Shown here: positions 50,760 to 59,541 of the stretch, one piece after another
How the letters are laid out: the number at the start of each line of letters is the position of its first letter
How positions within the stretch are numbered: position 1 is the stretch's first letter
Assembly: GCA_017537345.1 (NCBI GenBank)
Contig: JAFYKY010000001.1
Span: 40,134-104,133, forward strand
Source: Clostridia bacterium
GTDB taxonomy: Bacteria; Bacillota; Clostridia; Oscillospirales; CAG-382
Direction: 5' to 3'
DNA length: 64,000 nucleotides
The notes under the pieces: generated by a model
Databases searched by the model: none
Seen by the model: only the letters and a program-made list of their open reading frames with translations
Told to the model about the DNA's origin: nothing
Translations under genes and position numbers: made by a program

Positions 50760-52352
50760 ATGGAGCAAAGATATATTGATGCTTTAACAAACGAGTATAT
50801 GCCAAAGCTGTATTATTTTTGTCTTAAAAAGACGGGTAACAGTATTGAGGCGGAAAACCTTACATCGGATATACTTGTTAATATTTTGTCATCTCTTGAC
50901 CGCGGAAACATACCGGTTAATTTCCGCCCTTGGGTATGGCAGATAGCCCGAAACAGATACTGTCTTTGGGCGGCAAAAAAGCACAAAAGAGCAAGCTGGG
51001 AGCATTACGAGGATATAAGCGAATATGAGCTTGAAAGCGTAAGCGATACCCCCGAAAACGCGCTTGTGCAAAACGAAGCACTGCTTCTTTTACGCAGAGA
51101 GCTTGCGTATATATCTTCGGAATACAGAAATCTTTTGGTTTCATATTATATCGAAAATAAAAAGATTTCGGATATCGCCGCAACTGCCGGACTTCCCGTG
51201 GGCACGGTAAAATCAAACCTTTTCCGTGCGCGAAAAATACTAAAAGAAGGTATGAATATGGCAAGAGAATACGGAATAAGAAGCTACAAGCCCGATGACG
51301 TGCATTTTATAGCAAGCGGTAAACAGGAAATGAACCGCCCTTGGGGTGTGGTACAGAGAAAACTGCCCAAAAACATTCTGCTTGAAGCGGACAACAACCC
51401 CTCCACTTTAGAGGAATTGGCAGTTGAATTGGGCACGGCTATGCCTTATCTTGAGGAAGAAGTGGAGATCCTTAAAGATGCCACCCTCCTTAAAAAGATA
51501 GGCGATAAGTATATTACAAACTTTTTCATTGCAAGCAAGGAATGTCAGACGGATATTTACACCGTACAGCGCAGAGATTCCAAAAAGCGCAGCGCCTTGA
51601 TTGAAAAGATCGTTGAGGACAGCGTTGATAAGATCCGCGCTCTTGGCGTGGCAGGACCTACCGTAAGCGATAATAATCTTAAATGGTGGCTTGCTATCCA
51701 CGCGGTAGACTGCATTGTGGAAACGATCCCCGATTACAGCCATCTGTACCCCGAAAAGCGCGAAAACGGAGAAACCTGGGGCTTTATGGGAATGGAAATG
51801 GCAGTACTGCCCGAAAATCTTATAGTTGGACACAACGGATCCGGTAACGGCAGCGTAGAGCTTTGGGCGTACAAGGTAGGAGATTACGGTCTGTGGCACG
51901 TCGTAGGAGAATTATTCGATTCTCTTCACACCGTCTTTTTGGCAGATGCAGTTAAGAATAAACGCAAGGTTGCGGATTTCACTTCGGCGGAAAAGAAAAT
52001 ATGGGATGCTTGTATAAACAATATCCACGCTCACGAAGGCGAAAACGGGGAAGTGGTTGCAGATATTATTGTGGCAACCAAAGAACAACGGAATGCTTTA
52101 AACGATATTCTTTTATCCCACCCCTTGGCAGAAGAATTGAAAGGAATGTTCGTGCAGGCGTTTAACGAAACCAAAGAGAGTATAAAAAGGAATATCAGTC
52201 CCCAGCTTTCCCATCTTCTCAATTACTGCGCATCTATGTTTATTCTCGATACCCGTATGATGACAGTGCACGATCTGGTGGAAAGGAATACACTCCTAAT
52301 CCCCGAAGACCCCGAAAACAGCAAGATCGGACTTTTTCTATTTACCGAATAG
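50760..52352 (+). CDS. Sigma-70 N-terminus fused to winged-helix and large unknown domain
   Basis: A 530-residue protein. Residues 1-170 form an ECF-like sigma: region 2 (YYFCLKKTGNSIEAENLTSDI, FRPWVWQIARNRY) and region 4 (EYRNLLVSYYIENKKISDIAA, TAGLPVGTVKSNLFRARKIL). Residues about 200-250 look like a winged helix (NNPSTLEELAVELG, LEEEVEILKDATLLKKIGDKYITN). Residues 255-530 form a cytoplasmic domain not recognised, with GNGSVELWAYKVGDYGLWHVVGEL. No TM segment and no anti-sigma gene nearby, so control is probably built in. ATG at 50760 follows AAAGGAGGTC. Confidence 0.82.
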   Translation: MEQRYIDALTNEYMPKLYYFCLKKTGNSIEAENLTSDILVNILSSLDRGNIPVNFRPWVWQIARNRYCLWAAKKHKRASWEHYEDISEYELESVSDTPENALVQNEALLLLRRELAYISSEYRNLLVSYYIENKKISDIAATAGLPVGTVKSNLFRARKILKEGMNMAREYGIRSYKPDDVHFIASGKQEMNRPWGVVQRKLPKNILLEADNNPSTLEELAVELGTAMPYLEEEVEILKDATLLKKIGDKYITNFFIASKECQTDIYTVQRRDSKKRSALIEKIVEDSVDKIRALGVAGPTVSDNNLKWWLAIHAVDCIVETIPDYSHLYPEKRENGETWGFMGMEMAVLPENLIVGHNGSGNGSVELWAYKVGDYGLWHVVGELFDSLHTVFLADAVKNKRKVADFTSAEKKIWDACINNIHAHEGENGEVVADIIVATKEQRNALNDILLSHPLAEELKGMFVQAFNETKESIKRNISPQLSHLLNYCASMFILDTRMMTVHDLVERNTLLIPEDPENSKIGLFLFTE

Positions 52353-52374
52353 CAACCAATCACACTAACAAAGT

Positions 52375-52404
52375 AAAAAAGACCGTGGTAACACGGTCTT
52401 TTTT
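52375..52404. terminator. Bidirectional terminator
   Basis: AAAAAAGACCGTG/CACGGTCTTTTTT perfect stem with loop GTAA, between convergent genes. Confidence 0.92.
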
Positions 52405-52408
52405 GTTG

Positions 52409-53290
52409 CTATTGGTTATTTATCATATCCTTGTATTCATCAGAGAAGAAGGAGAATATGCTTGCGCGTCTTGCGGTGGCAAAGGCGAGAAAGACTTCTG
52501 CGGTAGCGGAGTCGTCGTGTGCGCCTTTTCTGTGGTCTGCGTAGGTTCCGCCTGCGGAAAAATCGCCAACTGCTGTGCAAAGTGCGGTAGAAATCTCGCC
52601 GTTTGCGGGAATTCCCGCAAAAACGAGAGCATTAAGAACGCCCATTGTGGCAAGGGCAGAGGATTCCGCCTCGGAATCGTGTACGGTGTTGTCATCTTCG
52701 ATACAAGAGCCCAGATAGGTAAGCAATCCGTCACGGCTGTTGTTATCGTTGTATTCCTCGCGGTAAGCTGTTATTACGTTAAGCACCATTGCAGATATAT
52801 AGGGGTCGCAGGAACGGTCATCCTCGTCCACACCCCAGCCGCCGTCTGCAAGCTGGATATCGGCGATATGGGTGAGAATATCGTTAAGATTGGGCACCTC
52901 GGTATCGCAAACGTAAAACGCCATAAGCGCCATACACAGGTTCAGAGTAGGCACCTTATAAGGCTTTTCTACCGCTTGCAGAAGGGGAGAGATGTACTTG
53001 TCCGCATCGTATCCTTCCACCTCAAAAAGCTGTGTAAGCACGGCACAAGAGATAGCGGAAGCCGCTGTTTCGTACACGCTGTCACCCTCGTAAAGCTGTA
53101 TTCTGTGGGCAGAAATATCCGCACCCTCCAGATACAAAGCGGAGATAACGCGCCAATCTGTAATGGTTTCTCCCGCATAATATTGCTTAAGCAGGGAGGT
53201 ATCTGTGGCTTCACCAAAGGAAACCTCTTTTTCTGTGCAGGAACAGAGAATTAAAACAAGGGCTAAAAGTATAATGAAAATACGTTTCAT
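52409..53290 (-). CDS. Lipoprotein with prenyltransferase/squalene-cyclase-like repeats
   Basis: A 293-residue lipoprotein. Lipobox LCSC (Cys near residue 17). The mature part is helical with the repeat motif IQLADGGWGVDEDD (QxxDGGW), and weaker helical repeats TLNLCMALMAFYV, YISAMVLNVITAY and ESSALATMGVLNALV, as in alpha/alpha-toroid domains of the terpene cyclase and thioester-protein families, sometimes found in cobalamin-binding or secreted proteins. No catalytic DxDD is seen, so it is unlikely to be a cyclase. ATG at 53290 follows GGTGAAC. It lies downstream of rplL after a terminator. Confidence 0.75.
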   Translation of the reverse strand: MKRIFIILLALVLILCSCTEKEVSFGEATDTSLLKQYYAGETITDWRVISALYLEGADISAHRIQLYEGDSVYETAASAISCAVLTQLFEVEGYDADKYISPLLQAVEKPYKVPTLNLCMALMAFYVCDTEVPNLNDILTHIADIQLADGGWGVDEDDRSCDPYISAMVLNVITAYREEYNDNNSRDGLLTYLGSCIEDDNTVHDSEAESSALATMGVLNALVFAGIPANGEISTALCTAVGDFSAGGTYADHRKGAHDDSATAEVFLAFATARRASIFSFFSDEYKDMINNQ

Positions 53291-53315
53291 ATAGTTCACC
53301 AAAAAGAGATGATTT

Positions 53316-53354
53316 AAAGAAATCCGTAGTTGTATTCCAACTACGGATTCTTTT
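53316..53354 (-). terminator. Terminator after rplL
   Basis: AGAATCCGTAGTTG/CAACTACGGATTTCT stem with a 5-base loop, T-run on the minus strand. Confidence 0.88.
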
Positions 53355-53388
53355 GATGTTTGTTTTGTAAGACTTGGTGTAAACCGAA

Positions 53389-53769
53389 TTACTTAATAGT
53401 AACGGTTGCGCCTTCTTCTTCAAGCTGCTTCTTGATAGCTTCTGCTTCTTCCTTGGAAACGCCGGTCTTAACTGCCTTGGGAGCGCCAACAACGATCTCT
53501 TTAGCTTCGCCGAGAGATACGCCGGTGATTTCCTTAACAGCCTTGATAACCTTAAGCTTCTTAGCTTCGTCGAAAGAGGTGAGCTCTACGTCAAACTCGG
53601 TCTTTTCTTCTGCTGCGGGAGCTGCTTCTGCTGCGCCGCCAACTGCTGCTACTGCAACGGGAGCTGCGGATACGCCGAATTCTTCTTCAAGAGCCTTTAC
53701 GAGGTCTGCAAGTTCAAGTATGGTAAGTTCCTTAACGATGTCAAGGATCTGCTGAGATTTTTCGTTCAT
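53389..53769 (-). CDS. rplL: 50S ribosomal protein L7/L12
   Basis: A 126-residue protein. N-terminal dimer domain ([30 protein letters not shown]), an Ala-rich hinge at about residues 38-55, and the C-terminal domain [35 protein letters not shown] that recruits translation GTPases. Normal length. It ends the L10 operon; a strong terminator follows and rpoB is not next, unlike the usual bacterial order. Confidence 0.98.
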   Translation of the reverse strand: MNEKSQQILDIVKELTILELADLVKALEEEFGVSAAPVAVAAVGGAAEAAPAAEEKTEFDVELTSFDEAKKLKVIKAVKEITGVSLGEAKEIVVGAPKAVKTGVSKEEAEAIKKQLEEEGATVTIK

Positions 53770-53855
53770 TTTAAAATCCTCCGAATATTTTTTAGTTAAT
53801 TTTTTTAAATTTTGTTTTGCGTTTTCACGCGGTTTGTTCTTGCTTTAAGCAAGGA

Positions 53856-54392
53856 TTATTCAGCTGCTGCTTCAGTAGCTTCTTCTGCAACAGGTGCTTC
53901 GCCGGACTTGTCGATAATAGCCTGAAGTACGTATGCGAAGCTGTAAAGGGAAGACTGAAGAGAGCCGAGCATCTTGCCGATAAGAACTTCCTTCGAAGGA
54001 GTCTTTGCAAGATCCTGAACGCCCTTTTCGTCAAGAAGGTTGCCTTCTACGAAACCTGCTTTGATAACAAAGTTGGGGTTCTTTTCTGCAAAAGTGCAGA
54101 GAATTTTTGCCGGTGCGATAGGATCGCTCTCGCTGGTAGCCATAGCGGTCATACCGGAAAGAACATCTTTAAGGTTTTCAAAGCCTACGATATCGCATGC
54201 TCTGGAAGTAAGAGTGTTCTTTACTACGCTGTATTCAACGCCTGCGTTACGAAGTTCTGCACGCAGCTTTGTATCAGCTTCAACGGTAATACCCTGGCAG
54301 TTTACGAGAACACCGCCGGCAGCATTTTTCATCTGGTCTGCGATAGACTGGACGATCGCTTGCTTCTGTTCAAGAATTTTTGCGCTTGCCAT
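53856..54392 (-). CDS. rplJ: 50S ribosomal protein L10
   Basis: A 178-residue protein, base of the L7/L12 stalk: AKILEQKQAIVQSIADQMKNA, GVLVNCQGITVEADTKLRAELRNAGVEYSVVKNTL and a C-terminal helix that carries L7/L12 dimers. ATG at 54392 has GGAGGTG upstream. Expression is probably controlled by the L10 leader at 54426-54552, which L10-L12 binds. Confidence 0.97.
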   Translation of the reverse strand: MASAKILEQKQAIVQSIADQMKNAAGGVLVNCQGITVEADTKLRAELRNAGVEYSVVKNTLTSRACDIVGFENLKDVLSGMTAMATSESDPIAPAKILCTFAEKNPNFVIKAGFVEGNLLDEKGVQDLAKTPSKEVLIGKMLGSLQSSLYSFAYVLQAIIDKSGEAPVAEEATEAAAE

Positions 54393-54425
54393 GTGTTCAC
54401 CTCCATATAACACGCTTTTCTGCGT

Positions 54426-54552
54426 AAAAAAGCTCCCTCGCCTTTGCGCGAGGGAGCATAAAAATACCATTAATTTACGGTGTTTTAAAATACTTTCCTC
54501 GGCAGGCGGAAAACCATTATACACATAAAGTGTGCCTACTGTCTTTGGAATA
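54426..54552 (-). promoter_or_regulatory. L10 ribosomal-protein leader with attenuator
   Basis: On the minus strand the leader begins CCAAAGACAGTAGGCAC, continues through CGCCTGCCGAGGAAAGT and ends in the terminator stem GCTCCCTCGC/GCGAGGGAGC followed by six T (54431-54426). The AGACAGTAGG and CCTGCCGAGG elements are the conserved marks of the L10 leader, where L10-L12 binding favours termination. It lies 34 bases before rplJ. Confidence 0.9.
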
Positions 54553-54572
54553 TTTTGTTTTTAACCTTATGA

Positions 54573-54601
54573 ATAATACCACAGAAAATATGATATGTCA
54601 A
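54573..54601 (-). promoter_or_regulatory. Promoter of rplJ-rplL
   Basis: Minus strand TTGACA (54601-54596) and TATTAT (54578-54573), 17-base spacer, about 20 bases before the L10 leader. Confidence 0.85.
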
Positions 54602-54627
54602 TAGGTTAATTGAAGTTTTTTAAAAAA

Positions 54628-55317
54628 TTAAAGCTTAGAGGGGTTAACCTTTACGCCGGGGCCCATAGTGGAAGCAACGGTGCAGGACTTGATGTACTGA
54701 CCCTTTGCTGCAGCGGGCTTAGCTTTGATGATCGCGCCGAGGAGAGCCTCGAAGTTTTCATTAAGCTTTTCTGCGCCGAAGGAAACCTTGCCGATAGGGC
54801 AGTGGATGATATTGGTCTTGTCAAGACGGTATTCGATCTTACCTGCCTTAGCTTCCTGAACAGCCTTGGCAACGTCCATAGTAACGGTGCCTGCTTTAGG
54901 GTTAGGCATAAGTCCCTTAGGACCGAGGATCTTACCGAGACGGCCGATAACGCCCATCATATCGGGAGTAGCGATGATAACGTCGTAATCGAACCAGTTT
55001 TCCTGCTGGATCTTTGCGACCATATCTTCTGCGCCAACGAAATCACTTCCTGCTTCCTCTGCTGCCTTTGCCTTGTCACCCTTAGCAAAAACGAGAGTGC
55101 GTACCTTTTTACCGGTACCGTTGGGAAGTACGATAGCGCCGCGGATCTGCTGATCTGCGTGACGTCCGTCAAGACCCATGCGGAGATGGACTTCTACGGT
55201 TTCGTCGAATTTAGCCTTGGAATTGTCGCAGGTGAGCTGAAGAGCTTCTGCGGATTCGTAAAGCTTGCTCTTATCTATTGTCTTAAGAGCGTCCTGATAA
55301 TTCTTTCCTCTTTTCAT
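54628..55317 (-). CDS. rplA: 50S ribosomal protein L1
   Basis: A 229-residue protein: [73 protein letters not shown] and the C-terminal [17 protein letters not shown]. It forms the L1 stalk and can repress its own operon. ATG at 55317 has AAGGAGG upstream. It follows rplK by 14 bases. L1-type operator structures were not examined further. Confidence 0.98.
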   Translation of the reverse strand: MKRGKNYQDALKTIDKSKLYESAEALQLTCDNSKAKFDETVEVHLRMGLDGRHADQQIRGAIVLPNGTGKKVRTLVFAKGDKAKAAEEAGSDFVGAEDMVAKIQQENWFDYDVIIATPDMMGVIGRLGKILGPKGLMPNPKAGTVTMDVAKAVQEAKAGKIEYRLDKTNIIHCPIGKVSFGAEKLNENFEALLGAIIKAKPAAAKGQYIKSCTVASTMGPGVKVNPSKL

Positions 55318-55331
55318 TGCTGTTCCCCTCC

Positions 55332-55757
55332 TTAGTCAACAACCGTAACGCCCATAGAGCGTGCGGTACCTGCGATCATGCTCATCGCAGATTCGATATT
55401 AGCTGCATTAAGGTCGGGCATCTTGGTTTCGGCAATCTTTCTTACCTGTTCCTTGGTGATGGTAGCGACCTTGGTCTTGTTGGGAACTGCGGAACCGCTC
55501 TCCAGGTTGCAAGCCTTCTTGATGAGGACTGCTGCGGGGGGAGTCTTGGTGATGAAAGTGAAAGTACGGTCTGCGTAAACTGTAATAACTACAGGGATGA
55601 TAAGACCGATATCATTCTTGGTACGCTCGTTAAAGTCCTTAGTGAATACGGGGATAGCTACGCCGTACTGACCGAGCGCAGGACCGACAGGCGGCTGAGG
55701 AGTCGCTTTGCCGGCAGGAAGCTGAAGTTTAATGTAACCTACTACTTTTTTTGCCAT
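55332..55757 (-). CDS. rplK: 50S ribosomal protein L11
   Basis: A 141-residue protein: [31 protein letters not shown] (thiostrepton-region N-domain with the conserved PP), and the C-domain [30 protein letters not shown] that binds 23S rRNA. It belongs to the factor-binding stalk base. First ribosomal gene after nusG, with a 106-base gap that contains two small hairpins but no gene. Confidence 0.98.
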   Translation of the reverse strand: MAKKVVGYIKLQLPAGKATPQPPVGPALGQYGVAIPVFTKDFNERTKNDIGLIIPVVITVYADRTFTFITKTPPAAVLIKKACNLESGSAVPNKTKVATITKEQVRKIAETKMPDLNAANIESAMSMIAGTARSMGVTVVD

Positions 55758-55863
55758 TTTTAATTACACCTCCGAATTGTGGTAAATATGTCGGGAGCTT
55801 TGCTCCCTCCCACCGAGCCTGTTCGTTCTTTTATTCAGGCTCTACTACTTGCGACGATATGGC

Positions 55864-56400
55864 TTACTCGTCTAATGTTTTGACCTGTGTGGAATCCAAT
55901 TCTACCTTGGTTTCTCTGCCGAACATAGAAGCGGTAACTGTTACCTTCTTCATATCGGGAGAGATTTCGTTTACGATACCGATAAAGCCTGCAAGAGGAC
56001 CGTCGCATATCTGGACGCTGTCGCCCACTGCGAACTTGACCTCCACAACCTTAACTTCTACGCCCAGCTTTTCAACCTCTTCGTCCGTAAGGGCGACGGG
56101 TGCGGATCCGGGACCAACGAAGCCGGTTACACCGGTAGTGTTGCGGATGATATGCCAGCTTTCATCGTTCATAACCATTTTGATCAGAACGTAGCCGGGG
56201 AACATCTTGCGTTCGATTTCCTTGTTCGTATCGCTGTCTGCCTCGATAACTGTTTCCATAGGGATCTTCACTCCGAAAATGAGATGCTGCAGACCGCGGT
56301 TTTCAACAATCTTTTCGATATTGGTTGCGACCTTGTTCTCATAACCGGAATAGGTATGCACTACATACCAACGGGGAGTTCCTTCGTGCTGTATATTCAT
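55864..56400 (-). CDS. nusG: Transcription termination/antitermination factor NusG
   Basis: A 178-residue protein: NGN domain with RWYVVHTYSGYENKVATNIE and MFPGYVLIKM, SWHIIRNTTGVTGFVG, and the C-terminal KOW domain FAVGDSVQICDGPLAGFIGIV. It binds RNA polymerase and links it to Rho or ribosome. The ATG lies 5 bases after secE stop, without a strong ribosome binding site, so coupling to secE is likely. Confidence 0.97.
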   Translation of the reverse strand: MNIQHEGTPRWYVVHTYSGYENKVATNIEKIVENRGLQHLIFGVKIPMETVIEADSDTNKEIERKMFPGYVLIKMVMNDESWHIIRNTTGVTGFVGPGSAPVALTDEEVEKLGVEVKVVEVKFAVGDSVQICDGPLAGFIGIVNEISPDMKKVTVTASMFGRETKVELDSTQVKTLDE

Positions 56401-56405
56401 CGCGC

Positions 56406-56603
56406 TTATGCAATAAGATTAGCAAGAAGGCTTACGAGTGTTTCAAGCAGATAATCAAGTCCGCCCACTACAACGGTGAATACAAGAATAGAGCTTATAA
56501 CAAGCGTGCTGTTCTTGAGCACCTGAGTGCGGGAAGGCCAAGCGATCTTTTTGAATTCGCTCTTATTGTCTTTGAAGAATTTGGATATACGGTTTTCTTT
56601 CAT
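56406..56603 (-). CDS. secE: Preprotein translocase subunit SecE
   Basis: A 65-residue protein of the short Gram-positive form: an amphipathic FFKDNKSEFKKIAWPSRTQVLKN segment, then a single TM helix with LVISSILVFTVVVGGLDYLL. It clamps SecY in the membrane. The order rpmG-secE-nusG is standard in Firmicutes. Confidence 0.95.
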   Translation of the reverse strand: MKENRISKFFKDNKSEFKKIAWPSRTQVLKNSTLVISSILVFTVVVGGLDYLLETLVSLLANLIA

Positions 56604-56618
56604 TTCCGTTACCCTCGC

Positions 56619-56780
56619 TTACTTGCTCTCTTTATGGAGAGTATGCTTGCGGCAGAACTTGCAGAACTTGTTCATTTCAAGTCTGTCGGGGTCGTTCTTC
56701 TTGTTCTTCATGCTGTTGTAGTTCCTCTGCTTGCACTCGGTGCAAACGAGAGTGATCTTTTCTCTAGAACCTTTTTTCAT
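56619..56780 (-). CDS. rpmG: 50S ribosomal protein L33
   Basis: A 53-residue protein, below the usual size cut-off for gene calls. Read on the minus strand from the ATG at 56780: [20 protein letters not shown] then [13 protein letters not shown]. The four cysteines (CxxC and CxxC) mark the zinc-binding form of L33. GGAGGTG precedes the ATG. First gene of the rpmG-secE-nusG-rplK-rplA run. Confidence 0.95.
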   Translation of the reverse strand: MKKGSREKITLVCTECKQRNYNSMKNKKNDPDRLEMNKFCKFCRKHTLHKESK

Positions 56781-56891
56781 TAATCGGCACCTCCATTAAA
56801 TGTTACCTCCCTCTGTTGCTTTTTCGTTTTCACTCCCGCGGAAATCAAACAAGAGCGCAACAAAAAAGACCCCAATCACAGAGGTGAAAGC

Positions 56892-56920
56892 AGTATACCA
56901 AATTTTCACCCTCTTGTCAA
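56892..56920 (-). promoter_or_regulatory. Promoter of rpmG-secE-nusG
   Basis: Minus strand TTGACA (56920-56915) and TATACT (56897-56892), 17-base spacer. It is flanked by an inverted repeat AAAAAAGACC (about 56866-56875) and GGTCTTTTTT (56921-56930), which may end the upstream lipoprotein transcript. Confidence 0.85.
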
Positions 56921-56982
56921 GGTCTTTTTTAATATTTATTGTGGTTTTTCGGGAGTTTTTTGCGTTTTTTGTGCAAAAAACG

Positions 56983-57438
56983 TTATTCTATGCCCAGCAT
57001 TTTGTTTACGGCTTGCGTTTGCTCCTCTGTGAGTGTCATACTCCGCTGATTTTGGTAATCGTTGAATAGTCCGCCTTCGTCGGAATATTCAATAATCATT
57101 CCGTCAAGTTTGAATTCGTAATCGCAGATACATTCCGCAATGGCGGGGTACCATTCACCTCGCCACAGCTCTTTTACAAAATCCAAGTCTTCGCCGGAAA
57201 GAGTGAAGAGTATTTCTTCGGAACGTCTTTGCGAAACGGTTATTGGGGATTGCGAATTCATTATTATGTCGGAAACATCTACCGAAGCGTCTTCTTCAAT
57301 TTCATTTGAAACTTCTTCATTTGAAACTTCGGAAGAAATATTTTCCGATACCGACGCGCCGTTTTCGGGCTCGCAGGAGCTTAAGACGATCACCGCGGTA
57401 AGTAAAAAGACGAGTAAAAAAACAATGCTTCGTTTCAT
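56983..57438 (-). CDS. Small lipoprotein with Ser/Glu stalk
   Basis: A 151-residue lipoprotein. Lipobox LSSC (Cys near residue 21); a Ser/Glu/Val stalk with SENISSEVSNEEVSNEIEED; then a compact domain with LSGEDLDFVKELWRGEWYP and ECICDYEFKLDGMIIEY and a C-terminal TEEQTQAVNKMLG helix. Not recognised as a named family. ATG follows AAGGAGG. It lies 44 bases after the gene at 57483 and probably shares its transcript. Confidence 0.75.
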   Translation of the reverse strand: MKRSIVFLLVFLLTAVIVLSSCEPENGASVSENISSEVSNEEVSNEIEEDASVDVSDIIMNSQSPITVSQRRSEEILFTLSGEDLDFVKELWRGEWYPAIAECICDYEFKLDGMIIEYSDEGGLFNDYQNQRSMTLTEEQTQAVNKMLGIE

Positions 57439-57482
57439 AATGATTTCCTCCTTGTATTATAGTTTTTGGGAAACGCTCCCCC

Positions 57483-58325
57483 TCAATCGGAAACGTACGG
57501 CTCCATTCCGAAGGAAAGCAGCCATTCCTCGGTGGGGCGGGCTTCGAAACCGGATATACTTATATATGCCGCCAGATTTTCGCCGGTTATCCACATGGCA
57601 ACGGATCCGGGCACGTCTTCTGCGGGGACTTCGGGATGTGCTTCCGAGGAAGAGTAATAATAGTACTCTATAACGTTATACGTCAATTCACCCCGTTGCA
57701 GCGTGTAATATACCCGTACGAAGGCATCGTATGTCAAAACATCAAATCTTTCAATATATTGCTTTGAATTTTCCACGTTCATCAACGGAACCTTCAGGCT
57801 GTCGTCCCGTGTTGCTCCCTTAGCTTCAAAGGCTTCCGCTGTGTCGGAGGGTGTGGTATCGTTTGTGCAGACCGTAACTTCGATCTTTATGTTTTCATCC
57901 TTTGAAGACGTCAGCTCAAAATCGTAATTGAATTTAAACCATTTCAGACTTTCCACGGAAACGTCCTCGGGGTATACGGGCTGCCACAGATGCTCCGTGT
58001 CCGTAATCTCGATAATACCGTCTTTGTCGGTATACCACATATACCATCTTGTGAAATCGGAAAAACCGTCTTCCAGTATGGTGCTTCTCATATCACTCAA
58101 TGACTCGAATTCAACGCTTTCGTCCTGACACGATAAATATGAATATCCCTTGGAAAAATCGTGGAAAAACTCCATATAATACAGATTGCCCACACGGTAA
58201 ACTATATGCTTATCCGTCCTTGCGATGATCTCGTCCGCATCCAGCGTGGGTTGATAACATCCCGCAAAGGACAGCGTAACAAAAAGTAACGCCAGCAAAG
58301 CCGAAATAAATCTTGCTTTCTTCAT
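57483..58325 (-). CDS. Secreted lipoprotein of unknown function
   Basis: A 280-residue lipoprotein with lipobox FAGC (Cys near residue 23). The mature part shows alternating strands rich in aromatics (HIVYRVGNLYYMEFFHDF, RWYMWYTDKDGIIEITD) and no known catalytic motif. ATG at 58325 is chosen because AAGGAGGGG lies 5 bases upstream; a GTG two codons earlier overlaps that site. First of a two-gene lipoprotein unit. Confidence 0.75.
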   Translation of the reverse strand: MKKARFISALLALLFVTLSFAGCYQPTLDADEIIARTDKHIVYRVGNLYYMEFFHDFSKGYSYLSCQDESVEFESLSDMRSTILEDGFSDFTRWYMWYTDKDGIIEITDTEHLWQPVYPEDVSVESLKWFKFNYDFELTSSKDENIKIEVTVCTNDTTPSDTAEAFEAKGATRDDSLKVPLMNVENSKQYIERFDVLTYDAFVRVYYTLQRGELTYNVIEYYYYSSSEAHPEVPAEDVPGSVAMWITGENLAAYISISGFEARPTEEWLLSFGMEPYVSD

Positions 58326-58385
58326 TTTCACCCCTCCTTGTCACTATATTAACACAATGTTTTTCTCCAAATGTTAACAAAATGT

Positions 58386-58413
58386 AAAATCCTGCGAGAT
58401 TATCGCAGGATTT
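58386..58413. terminator. Terminator after rpiB
   Basis: AAAATCCTGCGA/TCGCAGGATTTT perfect stem with a 4-base loop, with A- and T-rich flanks on both sides. Confidence 0.88.
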
Positions 58414-58420
58414 TTTAAAA

Positions 58421-58849
58421 TTATTCAAACATATTCACTCTGCGCTCGTGGCGGCCGCCCTCGAACTCGGTGGAAAGGAAAATGTCTGCCAGACGGCAAG
58501 CCTTTTCCTCGCTCTCCACTATCTTTGCGCCGATGCAAAGAATATTGGAATTATTGTGGCGGCGGGTCATTTCCGCAGAAAATTCATCGTGCAAAAGCGC
58601 TGCTCTCGCGCCCTTTATCTTGTTTGCGGCGATAGACATACCGATACCCGTGGTACAGCACAGAATACCGAAATCCACGTCCCCTGCGGCAACCTTGTTT
58701 GCTACCTTGTGGGCGAAAACGGGGTAATCGCAGGAATCCTTGGAATATGTGCCTTCGTCGGCAACCTCATATCCCTTTGCGGTAAGATGGTTTTTAAGGG
58801 CTTCTTTAAGATCGTATGCGCCGTGGTCGCAGCCTATTGAAATTTTCAT
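58421..58849 (-). CDS. rpiB: Ribose-5-phosphate isomerase B
   Basis: A 142-residue RpiB/LacAB protein: ISIGCDHGAYDLKEAL at the start, YPVFAHKVANKV, the active-site segment GILCCTTGIGMSIAANK (catalytic Cys; usual CGTGIG has Thr in place of Gly here), and HDEFSAEMTRRHNNSNILCIG. It interconverts ribose and ribulose 5-phosphate. It overlaps tsaB by 4 bases. Confidence 0.93.
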   Translation of the reverse strand: MKISIGCDHGAYDLKEALKNHLTAKGYEVADEGTYSKDSCDYPVFAHKVANKVAAGDVDFGILCCTTGIGMSIAANKIKGARAALLHDEFSAEMTRRHNNSNILCIGAKIVESEEKACRLADIFLSTEFEGGRHERRVNMFE

Positions 58850-59541
58850 TTGTTTTTCTCCTCTCGTTCCCGCTCCGCCTGGCTTGCGCGGAGATATACG
58901 GGCTGTAATTTATCGCTTGAAATTGCTTTTCCTTGTGTATATGCCTTGTAGCCTGCGTAGGCTACGGAAAGGGCGTTCTGGTCGGTAGCGGCGAAGGATG
59001 CAGAGAATATGTTGGGGGTATCTCCCACCGCTTTCATAAATACCTTTGCTCCGTCACCGCATACGGTTACCCGTTCACCTGTGGAAATAAGCTGTCCGAG
59101 CAGGTCTTCCGCGCTCACCAATCTGTCCTCGCACAGACGGTTGCCGTCTTTAAAAAGTGCGTTGTAAAGCTGGTTTCTGCGTGCGTCCATTACGGGGCAG
59201 ATGATATTTCCCGTGCCCGCAAGATTTTCCGCAATAGCCTCCAGTGTGGAAACTCCCACGCAGGGGATATCGTTGGTGAAAGCAAGCCCCTTTACCGTCG
59301 CCACACCGATACGCACTCCCGTAAAGGAGCCGGGGCCTGCGCAAATGGCAATAAGACCTATATCGTTAATGCTCGCTTCCATAGCGGAAAGGGCTTTTTC
59401 CACCATGGGCATTAAATTTTCGCTGTGGGTAAGACGGTTTTTAACGGTTATAAGGGAATATCTGTCCGGTACGCCGTTTTCAAAAGCCACCACAGCCGCA
59501 GAAGCGGTAAGGGCGGTGGTATCTACTGCAAGAACTAACAT
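58846..59541 (-). CDS. tsaB: tRNA t6A biosynthesis protein TsaB
   Basis: A 231-residue ASKHA-fold protein: VLAVDTTALTASAAVV, THSENLMPMVEKAL, and AICAGPGSFTGVRIGVATVKGLAF. With TsaD and TsaE it makes threonylcarbamoyladenosine at tRNA position 37. The C-terminal tail (about 20 residues) is very charged. Overlaps tsaE by 7 bases and rpiB by 4; tsaD is not in this window. Confidence 0.95.
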   Translation of the reverse strand: MLVLAVDTTALTASAAVVAFENGVPDRYSLITVKNRLTHSENLMPMVEKALSAMEASINDIGLIAICAGPGSFTGVRIGVATVKGLAFTNDIPCVGVSTLEAIAENLAGTGNIICPVMDARRNQLYNALFKDGNRLCEDRLVSAEDLLGQLISTGERVTVCGDGAKVFMKAVGDTPNIFSASFAATDQNALSVAYAGYKAYTQGKAISSDKLQPVYLRASQAEREREEKNK

